Shown here piece after piece: positions 41,768-53,516 of a stretch of 60,000 nucleotides of DNA; the stretch's first letter is position 1, and each line of letters starts with the position of its first letter. Source of the stretch: Takakia lepidozioides (lineage: Eukaryota > Streptophyta > Takakiopsida > Takakiales > Takakiaceae). The position numbers and the translations under genes are program-made. The notes below the pieces were generated by a model. The model was not told where the DNA came from, did no database searches, and was given only the letters and a program-made list of their open reading frames with translations. The stretch is taken from NCBI GenBank assembly GCA_030704615.1, contig CM060732.1:49025053-49085052 (forward strand), in the 5' to 3' direction.

Positions 41768-42928
41768 CCTACGCCGGCGCATATGACACATATGTGCAAC
41801 CAACTCAAAATTTGACAAGATTTGAGGCCCTTGAAGAAATTTTTGCTCAAGGAGCTCCAAGCACATGCGCCGGTGCATACCATGGAAGGGAGGTTGTAGC
41901 CAAACATACATGAGCACCTTGAAAGATCAAACTAGGCCTATGGAAGCATGTGGAGTTGTGGAGGTGGCAACGTAGAAGCTTTGAGATACTTGAATACTGT
42001 GATCAACCAAAATAGGGAAGGTTCCCCAAGCGTCTGCGCCGACGGAGATGGCAGCCTCGACACTTTGGAGCTTACGTAACACAAGGAATATACAACAAAA
42101 AACCAAGCTCCAAGCATCTCCGCCGGCGGAGATGCTTGCATGAGGTTCATGTAACCTAGGAGCTAAGCAAAAAAAGATTGTCCTCAATGGGTATGCGCCG
42201 GCGGATATGGCCCAACCCGCTCGGAGTATCAACAACTTATGAGAATGCGGAGAAACAAAAGAGATGGAAGGGGGGGAGAACTTCCTGAAATATGTGAGCA
42301 ACCCTGCTGCACGGGTCTGCGTTGACAGAGTGGCAGCCTTGGCGCTTTGGAGCTTCCGTAACACAGGGAATATGAAAAAAAAAACCAAGCTCCAAGTGTC
42401 TCCGCCGGCGGAGACGCTTGCAGGAGGTTCCTGAAACCTATGAGCTGAGCAAAAAAGAATGTACTCAATGGGTATGCGCCGGCGGATATGCCAGCGCAGC
42501 CCACTCGGAGCATCAGCAACTTTTGAGCATGCGGAAAAACAAAGGAGATGGAAAAGGGGAGAACTTCCTGAAACATTTGAGCAGCCCTGCTGCACAGGTA
42601 TGCGCCGACGGATACGCCAGCCCAACCCGCTCGGAGCATCAGCAACGTATGAGCATGCAAAAAATAAACGGGATGGGAGTAGAGGAGCACTTCCTGAAAC
42701 ATGTGAGCATCCCAGCTCCAACGGTATGCGCCGGCGGAGGTGGCAGCCCAGCCCTTCCAAGCATCAGAAAAACCCAAGGGGAATGAGCTGTCTCCGCCGG
42801 CCGAGACGGTTGTATATATGTGTGGAGATTCACAAACTTGTGAGAGTTGAAGTGACTTAGGCATCTGCGCCGGCGGAGGTGCTAGATTAGGAGCAGCTTG
42901 GTGGGGCTTATGCGATGGCGCATATGCC
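41768..42928. repeat. CGCCGGCG-core palindrome array in intron 1 of copy B
   Basis: About twelve dyads lie at roughly 41768, 41863, 42031, 42111, 42190, 42393, 42471, 42597, 42723, 42790, 42861 and 42905. The common core is GCGCCGGCGGATATG or TCTCCGCCGGCGGAGA. The copy at 42111-42138 is a perfect 28-bp palindrome and 42393-42420 a near-perfect one. Spacing is mostly 65-130 bases. Parts of the spacer also repeat (GAACTTCCTGAAACAT, CGGAGCATCAGCAAC), so some copies arose by duplication of 200-300 base units. A 277-codon ORF across it on the minus strand is a product of the repeats. Confidence 0.85.
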
Positions 42929-43045
42929 TAAGTGCAGGTCATGAAAAAAAACAAAACTACAGCTTACCTTCTCCGTCCGCAACTTGCCTCTACCACCACC
43001 ACCACCAGCAACGCCTCCCCCTCGAGTGTCCTTCTTCCTCCCCAT

Positions 43046-43980
43046 CGCCGCAACAGCTCGTTGCCTCGGGGTGGTATAGTATAAGGCCGAGATGCGGCGC
43101 CTCCGTCTCCTCTTCGCAACGGGAGTCTCCAGGGTGTAGAGACTAGAGACGTGTTAAGTGCTTGTGTAGTTTGTGTGTGTTTGTTTGGGGGAGTGGCAAG
43201 GGATAATGTGCAAGTATACTACGTTAGTGTAGTAATGATACCGGGTTAGTCATGTAGTAATGGCAACAAGTTTAACTGAATGGAAACAGTTTATTAACAA
43301 AAAAGTAGAGGTTGTTTCATTGAATAGAGCATGGCTTGTTGGTAAGGTTGTGGTGTATTTTCCACTAGGTTGCGGGTTCAAACCTGCCCCCGCCAAGGAG
43401 AGCGGGGGGAAAGGGGGGCGAAGGCTAAGGCCTTAAAAAGGCCAAATTGGCCAAATCTGAAATATGAACCTTTTTTATACACTCTGGCGTTAGTGCTTTT
43501 TGGAGTACATTGGTTACACGTGGATCCTCAGAAGATGGTTGTACGATTGACATGTTACTTTGTGGCGGCACCTTCATAATACAATATAAAGTAAGTGATA
43601 AAGTAACTAAATATTTTGTTATGGGTGTCTTAATCAATTTATTGGTTTTAGAGTCAATTGTCACCACAAATACTTGTACTCATTACTCATACATGAGTAA
43701 TCAAAGAACAAATCAACATACATGTCATGGGATTTGATTGTAAATAAATTGTGCCGTCTAGTGTGTCAGTTCATAGTTGGACGATTAATCAACGATTGGT
43801 TATAAAATAAATGGAAACATGCAAAGCATTTATGTTTCATATGCTCATAAGAAGAAGGCAGTACATTGGATTCTAAGATCTCAACAACGGCGCCGCCGTC
43901 TTAAAAATAGGGGATAGTCCATTTAGTTGTTTCTGTCAGAGAATAATATGGATGGAGCACATGCCTTAAAAAATTTGGAC
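43046..43980. other. Upstream region of copy B with a SINE-like head
   Basis: The open frame of exon 1 extends upstream with Arg-rich codons (43046-43140), but the first ATG that fits is at 43045. From 43150 on I see AT-rich DNA, one tRNA-derived head at 43332-43384 and no gene. Confidence 0.4.
43332..43384 (+). repeat. tRNA-derived SINE-like head
   Basis: TGGCTTGTTGGTAAGG (A box) and GCGGGTTCAAACC (B box) about 33 bases apart, followed by GCCAAGGAGAGCGGGG and a GGCCTTAAAAAGGCC palindrome. The B box is intact. The acceptor stem does not pair well, so this is a SINE or tRNA relic. Confidence 0.55.
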
Positions 43981-43988
43981 CTTCTGGA

Positions 43989-46900
43989 TTGATGATACAC
44001 ATAAGTAATGTAAGCCATTTAATGTATTTGCATAAGGTCTTGCAAGATGTGCGCTTTCATTCATTTTGCATCTTTTCTCAAACTTTGAGGGCATTGCTTT
44101 CATGTCCACCTGATGCAAAAGTGGTTCGTTATCCTTGCAATGGAAACAAGTGCATTATCCCAGAACCTTGGTTATGCAATAGATTCAAACTTGTTCCGGG
44201 TTCAGTTTTTTGGAGGATGATGGAGATGATGATGCCTCCACAGTGTTGCTTCCAGTTTTCAATGACGGCCAAAAGCAATGGGAGTTGTTTCCAGACACTT
44301 TCTCCAAGTATCGTGTCATAGGTACGAGCTATACACAGTCACATGATGAGAGGCACACTTCTATTGCAAGAAAGAACGATCAAGCTGCAACAAATGGGAG
44401 TTGTAAATTAACGGAGGAGGTTGCAGATTCGGCGAGCTTGGGGTCTCATAATTCGGATTGTGTTGCGGTTTCTAAGAGTGTATTTTGTGGATCTCAACCT
44501 TCCTCATCTACTCATAAGGTCTTGCTTCACGACATGAAGCCTCGGAAAACTCCATTGGACAACACCACGTCTGATTGTTGCGAATCTGCGAGGGTTTATC
44601 TTCATCTCCACGACTAGCAGGGGAGGCTACATCTGCATTTCCTTCTGGTGTGTTGTCCATTTTGAGTATCTTGGCCACTGCTCGGAGGAATGGATCAAAA
44701 GGAGAGCTTTCTACCTTGGACTATAGTCACATTATAGTGCATCGTGTTCGGTGTCTTCCTCGATCTTTTGATGGAAAAGTGATCCATGAAATCCCCCCCG
44801 TGGTCAAACTACGTATGGACCGTGGTTCACAGTCCCTCCAAGGCATGGACGGCAAGTTTGATGGTTATCCTTGGTGCAAGACCAATACCTACAATATGTC
44901 TGGTGTTCCAGATCATGTGAAATGTAGTAGGTTCTTTGTGTTGGAAAGCTCATATGTCAAAGCAGCACTTGCCCCTTCTTCAAGAAAGAAGGAGAACGGA
45001 ATGACCGCTATTGGGAAGGCAATGCAAACAAGGTGTTCATTGCAAGAGCCCAAGTTCCATTCAACCAGTTTAAGTGTAGTTTCTGCAAAGAAAGACCTTT
45101 CTATTCTTGAAGAATTTGCCCATGTTTGTAGCCCCAATGTGAAAAACAAGGTCGCATCTGCACGTGTCAATTCCATCATGTCCATATTGGAGTTGAAGCG
45201 TCTGAGTACATAGCATTTCATTCACAGCAATCTCCTTCCAGGCCAGCATACTTCTCTTCTCCCCCATGTTTTCAAGATGTCTGTTGCTGGTTCCGGGAGT
45301 GGTGTTGATCTTGTGCGTCGCATGAGTGAGGGGGATCTACGCACAAGTTGGGTAGTATTTGACCATGTCAAACGCATCAAGGATTGGACAACTCTTGCGT
45401 GTCATGTCTATGAACCATATGTCAAGCGAATGATGACCATTGCTATTTGCGATATGAAAACAGAGGATGCAGATGCTCAAGTGTTATTCTGGGAGATGAT
45501 CAATGAACAAGCAAAACTTGCTGGCTTGAACAAACCAAATTTTGCTGGCTTCATGGCGGATGCAGCAGGAGCGAATTGGGCTGTTGTTCGAAGGGTTTAT
45601 GGATCTGATCCCAATGTCCCAATGGAAGGTAAATAAAGAGCATGTTTATATCATTGGGCTGAAAGCTTCCGAAGACACACCAACGACTATATCTTGGAGG
45701 ACTTCCGTGAAAGGCACACTCAGCTCTGTTATGAATGGAAAGATAGTGCTACCTTGGAGGATGCTACAACCACATACATTGCAATTCGGGCTTGGTGGCT
45801 CTCTTCAGGAGCATGCACAGAAAAGAGTCTGCCAAAACTAGATTCATGGCTTGCATGGTGGCACTACAGATATCGAATGTGGGGCCAATGGATGAGAGAG
45901 GACATGGATGTGGAGGCAGATGCAGATATGCCTACCACTAATTTGTCTGAGGCAGTCCATTCTGCTTGGTGGAAGACAGCAGGCAATGGGAAAAAAATGA
46001 AGGTGGATCTATATGAGGCCACCATGCATGACATGTCACGAGCTCTTTTGCAGCAGACATACAGGCACACCACAGGAAAGACATGGGGGACGGGGCTCGA
46101 CAAAGAGGAGCTCATGTTGCGTCAAGCAGCTAGATCTAATAGCCCAGCAAAAATGGGTAAGGTTGTACGTGGCATAGTAGCTGGAACACCCATGCACACA
46201 AGGGGGTTCAATTGGAGGGAGACAATCGCACTGTTCCAATCAAACGCAAGTTAGGCGATGAGCATGGTGGGCCAAACGAATCTTGGAGGTGTGATATGAA
46301 TGTAAAGAATGTTCCAGTGCGCGCCATTGGGATGCCCAGTCCACACCAGCCATCTAGGTTTGTCAGCTCCAAATCAAGTCATGACATTCCTGGTTCTTCG
46401 ACTTTCTGTGAGACAAATCCACATGTTGCTATCCCTCCTCAGTCAATGCAATGGGGAAATCCAGTGAGAGAGACACAAGACTTTTCCGATGCATTGTTCA
46501 GGATTCAGCGGACAGGTCCTGCTTCCATGGTTCGTTGTTCTGCCTTGGTTGGAGTTTCCAAGGATAAATGCAAAGCGCTCATCAGGAAAGGTAAAGGAAG
46601 TCCTGCACCTTGCTTCACTGGCAAGTTACTAGCACCGAACATGAAAGAACCAAAACTGCAAGTTTTTTGGTTTTGCCCCACAGATGTTTTGTCGTGTGTT
46701 GGAGGGACCGTGCCATCCTATTGCTTGGGAAAACCGGGTATACCTAACATGTGGCCTATGAAGGTTGGAACCAACCTTACATAAGAAGAGGTGGACAACT
46801 TGACCCTTGCAGGTTTTCGACTAGTCCATCCTCCCAACGTCCCTGATCCGAACTTTCCTGTGGGACCACTTCCAGTAGAACAACATATTCATTAAGGTGT

Positions 46901-47321
46901 TGTCCTTCCTATGGGTAAGTATCCCACTACACGCTATGGGGTGCGCATTTGGCGTCGGGATCCGACTCCTTGACACTTGAGTCGCCAAGAGTCAGCGGAG
47001 ACTTTTATTGCTGAGGTTCGTGGATTCAGAAACGTGCCTCAGCCAGGTTATGGGAGAATTTACCAGCTACAAACAGAGGGATCTACCAGAGCAGGATTGG
47101 TTTACAATGTATACATTGGTCAGTTTCCATCTTGTGATTGTCCCGACTTTGATGAGCTATCTATCAAGAAGAAAAAACAAACATATCTACCTTGTAAGCA
47201 CATGTACTTCATGTACAACGTGCATCTAGGATGCGCCGGGGCTTATGAGATCCACCAACCTTCCCTTAGCCAGTTAGAGGTTAGGGCTATGCTAAAGAAG
47301 GACCCTAGTTCAACTTCTTAG
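43989..47321 (+). pseudogene. MULE-type transposase with SWIM zinc finger, broken
   Basis: Order: an N-terminal part in three frames (43989-44617), 44575-45213 (DYSHIIVHRVRCLPRSF, GKFDGYPWCKTNTYNMSG), then a catalytic core in the same frame: ICDMKTEDADAQVLFWEMIN, FAGFMADAAGANWAVVRRVYG, and ACLYHW after an in-frame TAA near 45634. The D...E, the second D and the C-x2-H pattern fit MULE transposases. The core continues to about 46252 (DSWLAWWHYRYRMWGQWM, LSEAVHSAWWK). A frameshift leads to 46212-46784. At 46977-47321 a SWIM finger (IGQFPSCDCPDF, LPCKHMYFMY) closes the protein. Stops at 45211 (TAG) and 45634 (TAA) and several frameshifts rule out function. Its end abuts the truncated end of copy C. 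Confidence 0.75.
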
Positions 47322-47452
47322 TGACACATGAAATGCACAAAAAAAGAACCTCTAACTTGTGCCGTTCATTTTCATGCATGTGACATGTAATTATCTTGTT
47401 ACTACTTTATCGCCAAACACCACAAAAACAAGTTGTTGCCACCACAATTTGG

Positions 47453-49435
47453 CTAAGAATGTATCACCTTTTCTGCACCATCCACACAAGATGTGGCTAG
47501 ATGATGGAGCTTCTCCAATGTCATCGTGGGCTTCAGAGCGCGGGAGTAGTGCTTCCCCACCTCCACCAGAAAGTCGGCACCAAGGGCGGGATCAGCTATG
47601 GCCACGTACTTTACCATCCGCGACTTGTACTTTATGCGGGCCCTCACCTCCGCAGCTTTGAGATACGATTCGAGTGCCGGGAGGGTTAGATTCTTCTCCT
47701 CTGACTCCATGTAGAACCTCCGCGCATGTGCCAAATCCTGCTGAATTTTCGTCTGTCAAGAATGCGCACATAAGATTAGAGATCCTGCTCAACACTTTTT
47801 CTTCTATTGGGGGAGGAGAGACATATATGGATAACAAAACAGTCAGGAGCTTTACCCGAAATATGTAGTCCACCATGGCGTCCATGCTCAGCCTATACCA
47901 GGTTCTGTCTGCCTTTGCCTCCGACTTGCGCAGGAGGTCGGCATTGAGCGAATTGGCAAACTCTTGCACCCCCTACTTCCCGACATCCTTCACTCGGAAG
48001 AGCATATGGGACAAGTTGGTGGCAATGAAGGCATTCTCAGTCACCCTGCAATGCCACATTTCCATCAAACAATTCTGAAATGGGAATTTACAACAAATAT
48101 GAGGATTCGCAATGAAATGACTTACAATCGGATGGGTCCAAAAGCAAGAGGCGTTGTAACTTACGAGTTGATGTCCGTCATTGCAGCTTTGAGAAGACTG
48201 CGATCTTTGGGCCCCGCAACCTTCAGCACAACACACTCCACGGTGAAATGCCAATCGAGGTCGTTGGGGTGGGCTTCGGCTATGTGCTCCATCCATGCTA
48301 GGAGGCGATGATTGCCGTCCCACACGTAAAACATCTTTCTGGACAAGTGCTGGAAAAGAGGATCAGTAACAATCAATCTCTCGAACTCCTCATTTCGCCT
48401 TTGCCAATGGGGACCCCATTTGTCCACCTCATCGGAAGTGTGGGCACGGGAAGCTCCGTGGTCGTTCTCAATGGAAACGTAAAATGCGGCAGACCCTATT
48501 CGATATCCATCCCGGAAAGAGAATTTCAGCTTGTCGATATCGCCTGGGAGGGCAGGTCTCACCACCTGCAAAGACACCAAGCGGCAAAGGGGAATTCGAA
48601 GCTTGGCTGGGTACACCATGCCCCCCAGCACCCTGCCAATGTTGCTGTGGGTTGCCTCCAACATCTTGGCAGCGGCCAACTTCATATCCGCCTCGGACAT
48701 GACGTCTGCTGTAGAGGGGTTCTCCGGCAACCCACCAGGACCGCCAAATCCAGCCTGTATGCTGCGGGTTTGGGGCCTGGGGATGTCTGGGAGGATGTCA
48801 TCCTGGTCAAAAAGCTCGGTGTCGTCCTCCTCAACATGGTGAACCACCGGCGAAACCACCTCGAGCACTCTCCCTGTCTCTACTGCCATCTCCCCGGCTT
48901 CACCTCGAACTTGCACAATCCGTGCTCTTTGTGGTGTTCTTTCCTCTCCTCCACTCTCCACCGTATGGGTAATTGCGGGGGCTGCTCTTGTCCGCGATGG
49001 TGTAACCGGTGTGTTACTGCCTCTTTGTGGTGTCTTGGAGGGATCCACTATCTCTGTGCGTCCCTCGCTTACATTGGCATCTGTTATTTGGGCACCCCTG
49101 GCCTCTTCAGTGGCCTTTTCTCTTTCCTCCTGGCTAGCCTTCTGTCTCGCCTGTTCTTTTGCCCTCTCTTTTGCCCTCTCACGGGCTTTCTGTTTCTTAC
49201 TAGGGCTAGCAGCAGGGGAGCCCTCCAGGACGACCACCTTTGATTGAGGAGAAGGAACACCCTCGCGCGCACTGCTCACTCCCCCCTCCGCAGCCCGTGA
49301 CGGCTCTCTCACCGGGGATTGCATGTGCTTAGCTTTCTTCTTCTTCTTTGTGTGGGCGGGCCCTACTGCATGTGCATCAACAACCTCCATTGCCGGATCT
49401 GCTGTCCTCACGTCCTCACGCCCTTCACCTGCCAT
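47453..49435 (-). CDS. ParB/Srx-like gene, copy C, truncated before the methyltransferase
   Basis: Exon 49435-48165 is one open frame starting at an ATG: 424 residues with a Lys/Ala/Glu-rich N-terminus (KKKKKAKHMQ, KQKARERAKERAKEQARQ) and then the ParB-like domain (LRIPLCRLVSLQVVRPALPG, SFRDGYRIGSAAFYVSIE, KMFYVWDGNHRLLAW). It ends in phase 2 at the position seen in A and B. Exon 48045-47856 matches copy A exon 3 but has a TAG at 47973-47975. Exon 47752-47453 matches the first part of exon 4 (DPALGADFLVEVGKHYSRAL, LEKLHHLATSCVDG) and then stops matching. Intron 1 is absent, and so are a palindrome array and the methyltransferase exons. The break lies next to the MULE pseudogene. The first exon could still make a ParB-only protein. 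Confidence 0.65.
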
Positions 49436-49461
49436 GCCGCCTGCACCAACCTCCCCAATGC

Positions 49462-49931
49462 CTATTTTGTCGTACCCTCGCTACAGGTCCTCCCGTCCAC
49501 CAACAAAAGGTTGAAGTTTGCCCTCTCGCCCCAAGTTGGGTGATTCAAACATGCGATGAGTTGGAGCGGTCGATGATACCACCAGCGTGCCGGGCTCGTC
49601 GTCACTCTGTCATTCCCAAAATCGTCAGAACCAACATCGGTGCCAAAACCAGCAGCGCAACGAGCAGCGCAACCACCAGCAACAATCGTGGAACAACAAT
49701 GAAAACAAAACAAATTTAGGAAGTATGGAGTGTCATGGAACAACAATGAAAACAAATCTAACCAATGCCTACGAATGACATGCTTCTAGCGATGCCAGGA
49801 TGAATATGCAAAAACAAAGCGAAACAACAAAGCGAAAGCGAACAAAGCGAAAGCAGGAGTGGCTTGCCTGAGAGTACTCGGCTTCAGTTGGCGCGGGTTG
49901 TGAGCAAGACACTGGAATCTCCTGTTGGAGC
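49462..49931. other. Upstream region of copy C
   Basis: Contains a duplicated GGAACAACAATGAAAACAAA phrase (49691 and 49738) and CAGCGCAACGAGCAGC repeats. No gene or palindrome array seen. Confidence 0.4.
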
Positions 49932-50681
49932 TTAAGTTTGGCCATGCGAGAGATTGGCCGTCGTCCGTACCGTAGTGTAGCACACTTGGGTAAGAATACG
50001 CTTCGAAATGGGAGCCAATGTTCTTGCTTCAGCTCCAATCAAATCCCACCATTCATGTGGCAACATATTGAGCTCTTTTGGATCTGGCATGTCCTCAAAA
50101 GGGTCGCGGGGATCTGAGAAGCATTGGTACTCGTATATAGTTCTATCTGCCATATTCAAAGGAGTCAGTCGCATGAGCACTCGCACGAGGTCGGCCTTGG
50201 CATCAGCGTCGTCTCGGAGCATGGTATTGTCGAGCAAGAATGGATTGAGCAAAGCCCCCACATAATGCAAGTCCGTTCGAACCATCGAACGACGGTCGTA
50301 AAATACATCCTCAGCACTGTCCGCAAGTTCAGGTTCCAAGGAGAAGAGATGATGCCTCAAGGATTGGACGTGTTTCTCAAGATTTTGCATTAGTAACCAT
50401 GTTTTGCCCATTGCTGGTTGCTTTTCATCAAACTCCTGTAAGACGATTAACACCGGCTCTACCGTATAAACAAAATTTTCACATTTCTTCCAGAAATCAT
50501 CGCTGCGAATATTGTTCCGAATTTTTTGACTTTTGCCCAATGACTTGGCTTTTCTGGAGTCTCGCAATATCCATGTGTACGCATCCCATTGAGGATCGAT
50601 GATGGTGTGCTCCAGACTGCTCTTCACCGTCACCAACCGATCCACCATCTGGTTGCACTGGTGGTGTCTCTCGGGCTGCAA
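49932..50681 (-). pseudogene. C-terminal fragment of a hAT transposase
   Basis: The frame reads leftwards: DDFWKKCENFVYTVEPVLIV, LHYVGALLNPFLLD, and near the end HEWWDLIGAEARTLAPISKR then ILTQVCYTTVRTTANLSH. The block W-W-x-x-x-G...A-x-x-I-L-x-Q-x-C followed by the R-N-W-S-like end is the dimerisation region of hAT transposases. It opens without an ATG, and the N-terminal zinc finger and catalytic D are not present, so it is a fragment. No terminal repeats or 8-bp duplication were found. Confidence 0.65.
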
Positions 50682-50699
50682 ACTCTGAAATCCCTGATA

Positions 50700-51230
50700 G
50701 ACTTTTCAAGAGTCATGGAAGATGGAAATCAGAACTGGCAAAAGATGCATATGTCACCGCTGATTTAGATCACAAGTTATCCGTCACTAAAAAGCTAGGT
50801 TTAGGGCCAAACAACGATGTTGATGAGCTTCGACAGTGGGAAGTGTAGAGTGGGTTACGCTAGCTGCAATGGAAGATGAAGAGTTCAAGAACATAAAGTT
50901 CTTTCTTACTCAGAAATGCTCCCGGTATTTTTGAACCAACTGTCTCTTCTATTAGTCAAGGTGTATGACAATTCCATTTTTAAGGAAGTCAAATTATATT
51001 ACTACGAAATGAAAAATTGTATCGATTGAAATAAGTGACAATTTAAAGTTCGTAGTAAATAATACATGATAAACTACAAAATTTCCTATCAAAGATTTGT
51101 ACTAATGACCATTGACCAGGTAGTAGGAAAGTAAAAAGGTGCGGGAGTGGGATGTAGTTACGTCGATATGATGATAGAGCTTGACTGGAGCTGGATCAAC
51201 AATTGACCAATGCCTGCTATAAGAGATCTA
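50700..51230. other. AT-rich DNA without a visible gene
   Basis: No conserved frame. Sequence is AT-rich from 50930 to 51120. Confidence 0.4.
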
Positions 51231-52160
51231 CTAGTGCAACAAAGAACTATCAACAGATTTTACTTCTTTGTGCCTCCTCGCTACCTGACTTATTATCCCA
51301 CCCACCCAGGCCAGCTTTAGAGAGAGAGAGAAGACTCCGGCCGAGGCCGACGTAACTAAGAGCCACTTCGCCTTGCGGCTACTGCTCCCTTTGGGGGGTG
51401 GACCAACTTTACATAATTTAGCAAAGATTGTGGTGGGCACATCGATGCATAAAACAAAGGCTGAAGTGGATGCAGTCCCCAAGAACTGTGATCTGAGGCC
51501 CTTCTCAATCATTTGCCCTCACCCCTCACCGGCAGCGATAAATTGTCAAGCTTTCTTTTGGTATGGATGACCGGATCTTTCATGGCAATTTGTGGGTTCT
51601 TCTCGAAGTAGCCTAGGAGAGCCCCGGCTAGGTCTCTAGACTGGCGGAACTCTAGTTCAAGTTCCGATCCGTCTTGCCCAAACTGATGAGAAGCTCCACC
51701 TTCCCAATCGTGAAGTAGAGAACGGCAGTCTCCAACTGGGCTTGCCCCTCCAACACCAACATCAACGATCACTGCTTTAGGAAGATTAGGATCCATCATC
51801 CCAATATCCCATGATCGTGCTAGGGATGCACTGTCGACGTTCGATTGTTGAATGTATCCCTTTGCAAGAGCCCCTTCAGGATATCTCTCTTTCTAAACTG
51901 TGGCAGAACTCTAGTTGTAGTCCTGATTCGTCTTGCCCAACTGGTTGAGAAGTAAGAAGTAAGAAACAGATGGAAAGGTGAGGATCTTCCACAATGCACA
52001 AAAAAAATTTGTACATACTGAGGTGAAGAGCAAGAAACAGGACGAAAAGATGTCCTTGGAAATTACACACGTTTATCGATTGTTCACAGAAATCTTCTTC
52101 TTCCGCGTCCAATTCCAGATACCACCCACTCCTTGCGGAGATTTGGAATGGAAAGGCGAA
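51231..52160 (-). other. Duplicated sequence with short ORFs, function unknown
   Basis: Minus-strand ORFs at 51512-51231, 51799-51509 and 52112-51876. A block of about 60 bases at 51635-51700 (AGACTGGCGGAACTCTAG, CGTCTTGCCCAAACTG) recurs imperfectly at 51897-51955, giving peptides ending in QDGSELELEF and QDESGLQLEF. They could be exons of one gene or a duplicated pseudogene. I recognise no domain. Confidence 0.3.
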
Positions 52161-53170
52161 TAAGAGACGGCCGTGGTTGCTGATTTATCTATTGGTAGCT
52201 ACATGGACGTACGACATCCATATTGGATGAACATACATGTATCATCCGTGGACAACCTAAGAGAGACGTATGCCAGAGGTTTTGTGTTGATAACTAGGAT
52301 TTTCTGGGATTTTCTTTTCTTGTGTTGTAGTTTGTAGCTCCAGGATTACCTTCACAGCCTGTATCGATGAATGATTTGTGCGTGTGAGGACTTTGCGCCA
52401 CCGCTGGAAGAATACTAGTGAGCAAGACATTGTGAATATGGGACAGAAGGACACACAATTCTGGAGCTTATGCAAACTTCTACAATATGATCTCCACTTT
52501 TTGTCAGCCCTCCAAGTAACATGGAGGTCCACGAGTGTTAAGAAAAGTGATAGCAAAAATACTGAACAAGATCACATGTTGCACTCAATTTCATGATTGG
52601 CATGCCCACAAATTGATATCTCCACATGAGTCATTAAATTTATATCCCAAAGGAACTTGAAATTATGTTCTAATTTATGAACTAATTTATCTCTAAGTTC
52701 GTCACCTTGTCTACCACGTTAGCTAGACCCCCAACTGAACTTTGTTTTCTCTCTGCATTTTACTTGTGTTTGTGAGAGAGAAAAGCTCGCTTGAATCTTG
52801 AAACACATGATGACCCTTTCCCATATTGCATACACTAAAACACACCATGATCGATGTGTTCAGTCTAAGTAAATCTCTAGAGGTCCTTTTTGTAGAATCC
52901 ATCAGCCACTGGACCTAGAACTTGTGACTAAACTATAAACAAGAGATCAAAGCACTGTCACATACTAATGCTCTTGTATTCAGGCCCTTTACATCTAGCA
53001 AGGCGGGGAAATTAACACCTTTCCCTATAAGCCATGAAGCACACAAATTAAAAGACACTGGTCATCCCAAACTGGCATCATGAATGATATGTTTTCAGAA
53101 ATAAGTCTAGAACTGTGCTTGTTGCTTTTGTAATTTAATAGAACATCAGCCACTGTCTACTTTCTACTCA
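52161..53170. other. No gene seen
   Basis: AT-rich with short unrelated ORFs on both strands and no repeats I can recognise. Confidence 0.4.
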
Positions 53171-53171
53171 A

Positions 53172-53516
53172 CTATGGACAAGAGATCAAAGCAGCCTTGG
53201 CACACACTGGCCGTGCACCTTCTTGCTTGGTAACCAAGGTAGGAACCGCTTTTTTTGTAACAACGTGACCGTCGACACGCTCGCACTCGTCGATCCATTC
53301 GCTGTATAGGTCGATGGGCTGTGTCAAGTTATCCACCTTGGTAGCGTATGTCGCAAAGCAGATGCTACAATCAACCTGCCCAAATTTATCCTTCTTAAAT
53401 ATTGTACAAGACACACTGTCACGATGATTGCAGAAGGGGCACGTGAAACTCGTAGCAAGCTTCGGCTGAACCTTCCTGACCTGTCGCAGCTGCCCTGTTG
53501 ATTTTCTCTTCCCCAT
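53172..53516 (-). CDS. ELOF1: Transcription elongation factor 1 (ELOF1/Elf1), copy 1
   Basis: A 114-residue protein starting at the ATG complementary to 53514-53516: MGKRKSTGQLRQVRKV, a four-Cys zinc site (FTCPFCNHRDSVSC, CSICFATY) and the family signature PIDLYSEWIDECERVDG. ELOF1 is a small conserved factor that rides on RNA polymerase II and helps it through nucleosomes and in transcription-coupled repair. The usual length is about 80-85 residues in plants; here a ~25-residue tail is added (LVTKQEGARPVCAKAAL). Single exon as seen. The upstream 600 bases are duplicated with it in the inverted arm. A frame upstream of the ATG has no ATG of its own. Confidence 0.92.
   Translation of the reverse strand: MGKRKSTGQLRQVRKVQPKLATSFTCPFCNHRDSVSCTIFKKDKFGQVDCSICFATYATKVDNLTQPIDLYSEWIDECERVDGHVVTKKAVPTLVTKQEGARPVCAKAALISCP

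Larger units (their letters stand above)
37846..43045 (-). pseudogene. ParB/Srx-like plus permuted methyltransferase-like gene, copy B
   Basis: Exons on the minus strand: 43045-42968 (MGRKKDTRGGG, Gly-rich), about 41545-40907 (acidic leader, MDIPLCRMISMQVVRPALA, FHVWDGNHRLQAW), 40793-40632, 40538-40216, 40031-39370, 39262-38928 (VDIIIVDCPTGMP), 38813-38552 (WRGARDRSPAFMQVLLE, ILDLTAGTG), about 38453-38229 (FIAARESGRHVFGLEGDQ) and 38119-37846 (SPLSSFYLPSYAES, acidic end). Intron positions and phases match copy A. The SAM motif DLTAGTG is better preserved than in A; motif IV is DCPTG. Damage: exons 3 and 4 are fused by a deletion of roughly 190 residues that also shifts frame, exon 6 and the start of exon 7 have frame breaks, and the acceptor before the exon at 38453 reads CGG where CAG is expected. 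Intron 1 holds the palindrome array. Confidence 0.75.

Noticed and set aside
41927-42760. Minus-strand ORF of 277 codons
   Set aside because: It crosses the GC-rich palindrome array in intron 1 of copy B; the repeated peptide simply mirrors the DNA repeats.
43332-43384. Functional tRNA gene
   Set aside because: A and B boxes are present, but acceptor and anticodon stems do not pair.
48308-49243. Plus-strand ORF of 311 codons
   Set aside because: It is the shadow of copy C, whose minus-strand frame has the conserved ParB-like motifs and matches two paralogs.
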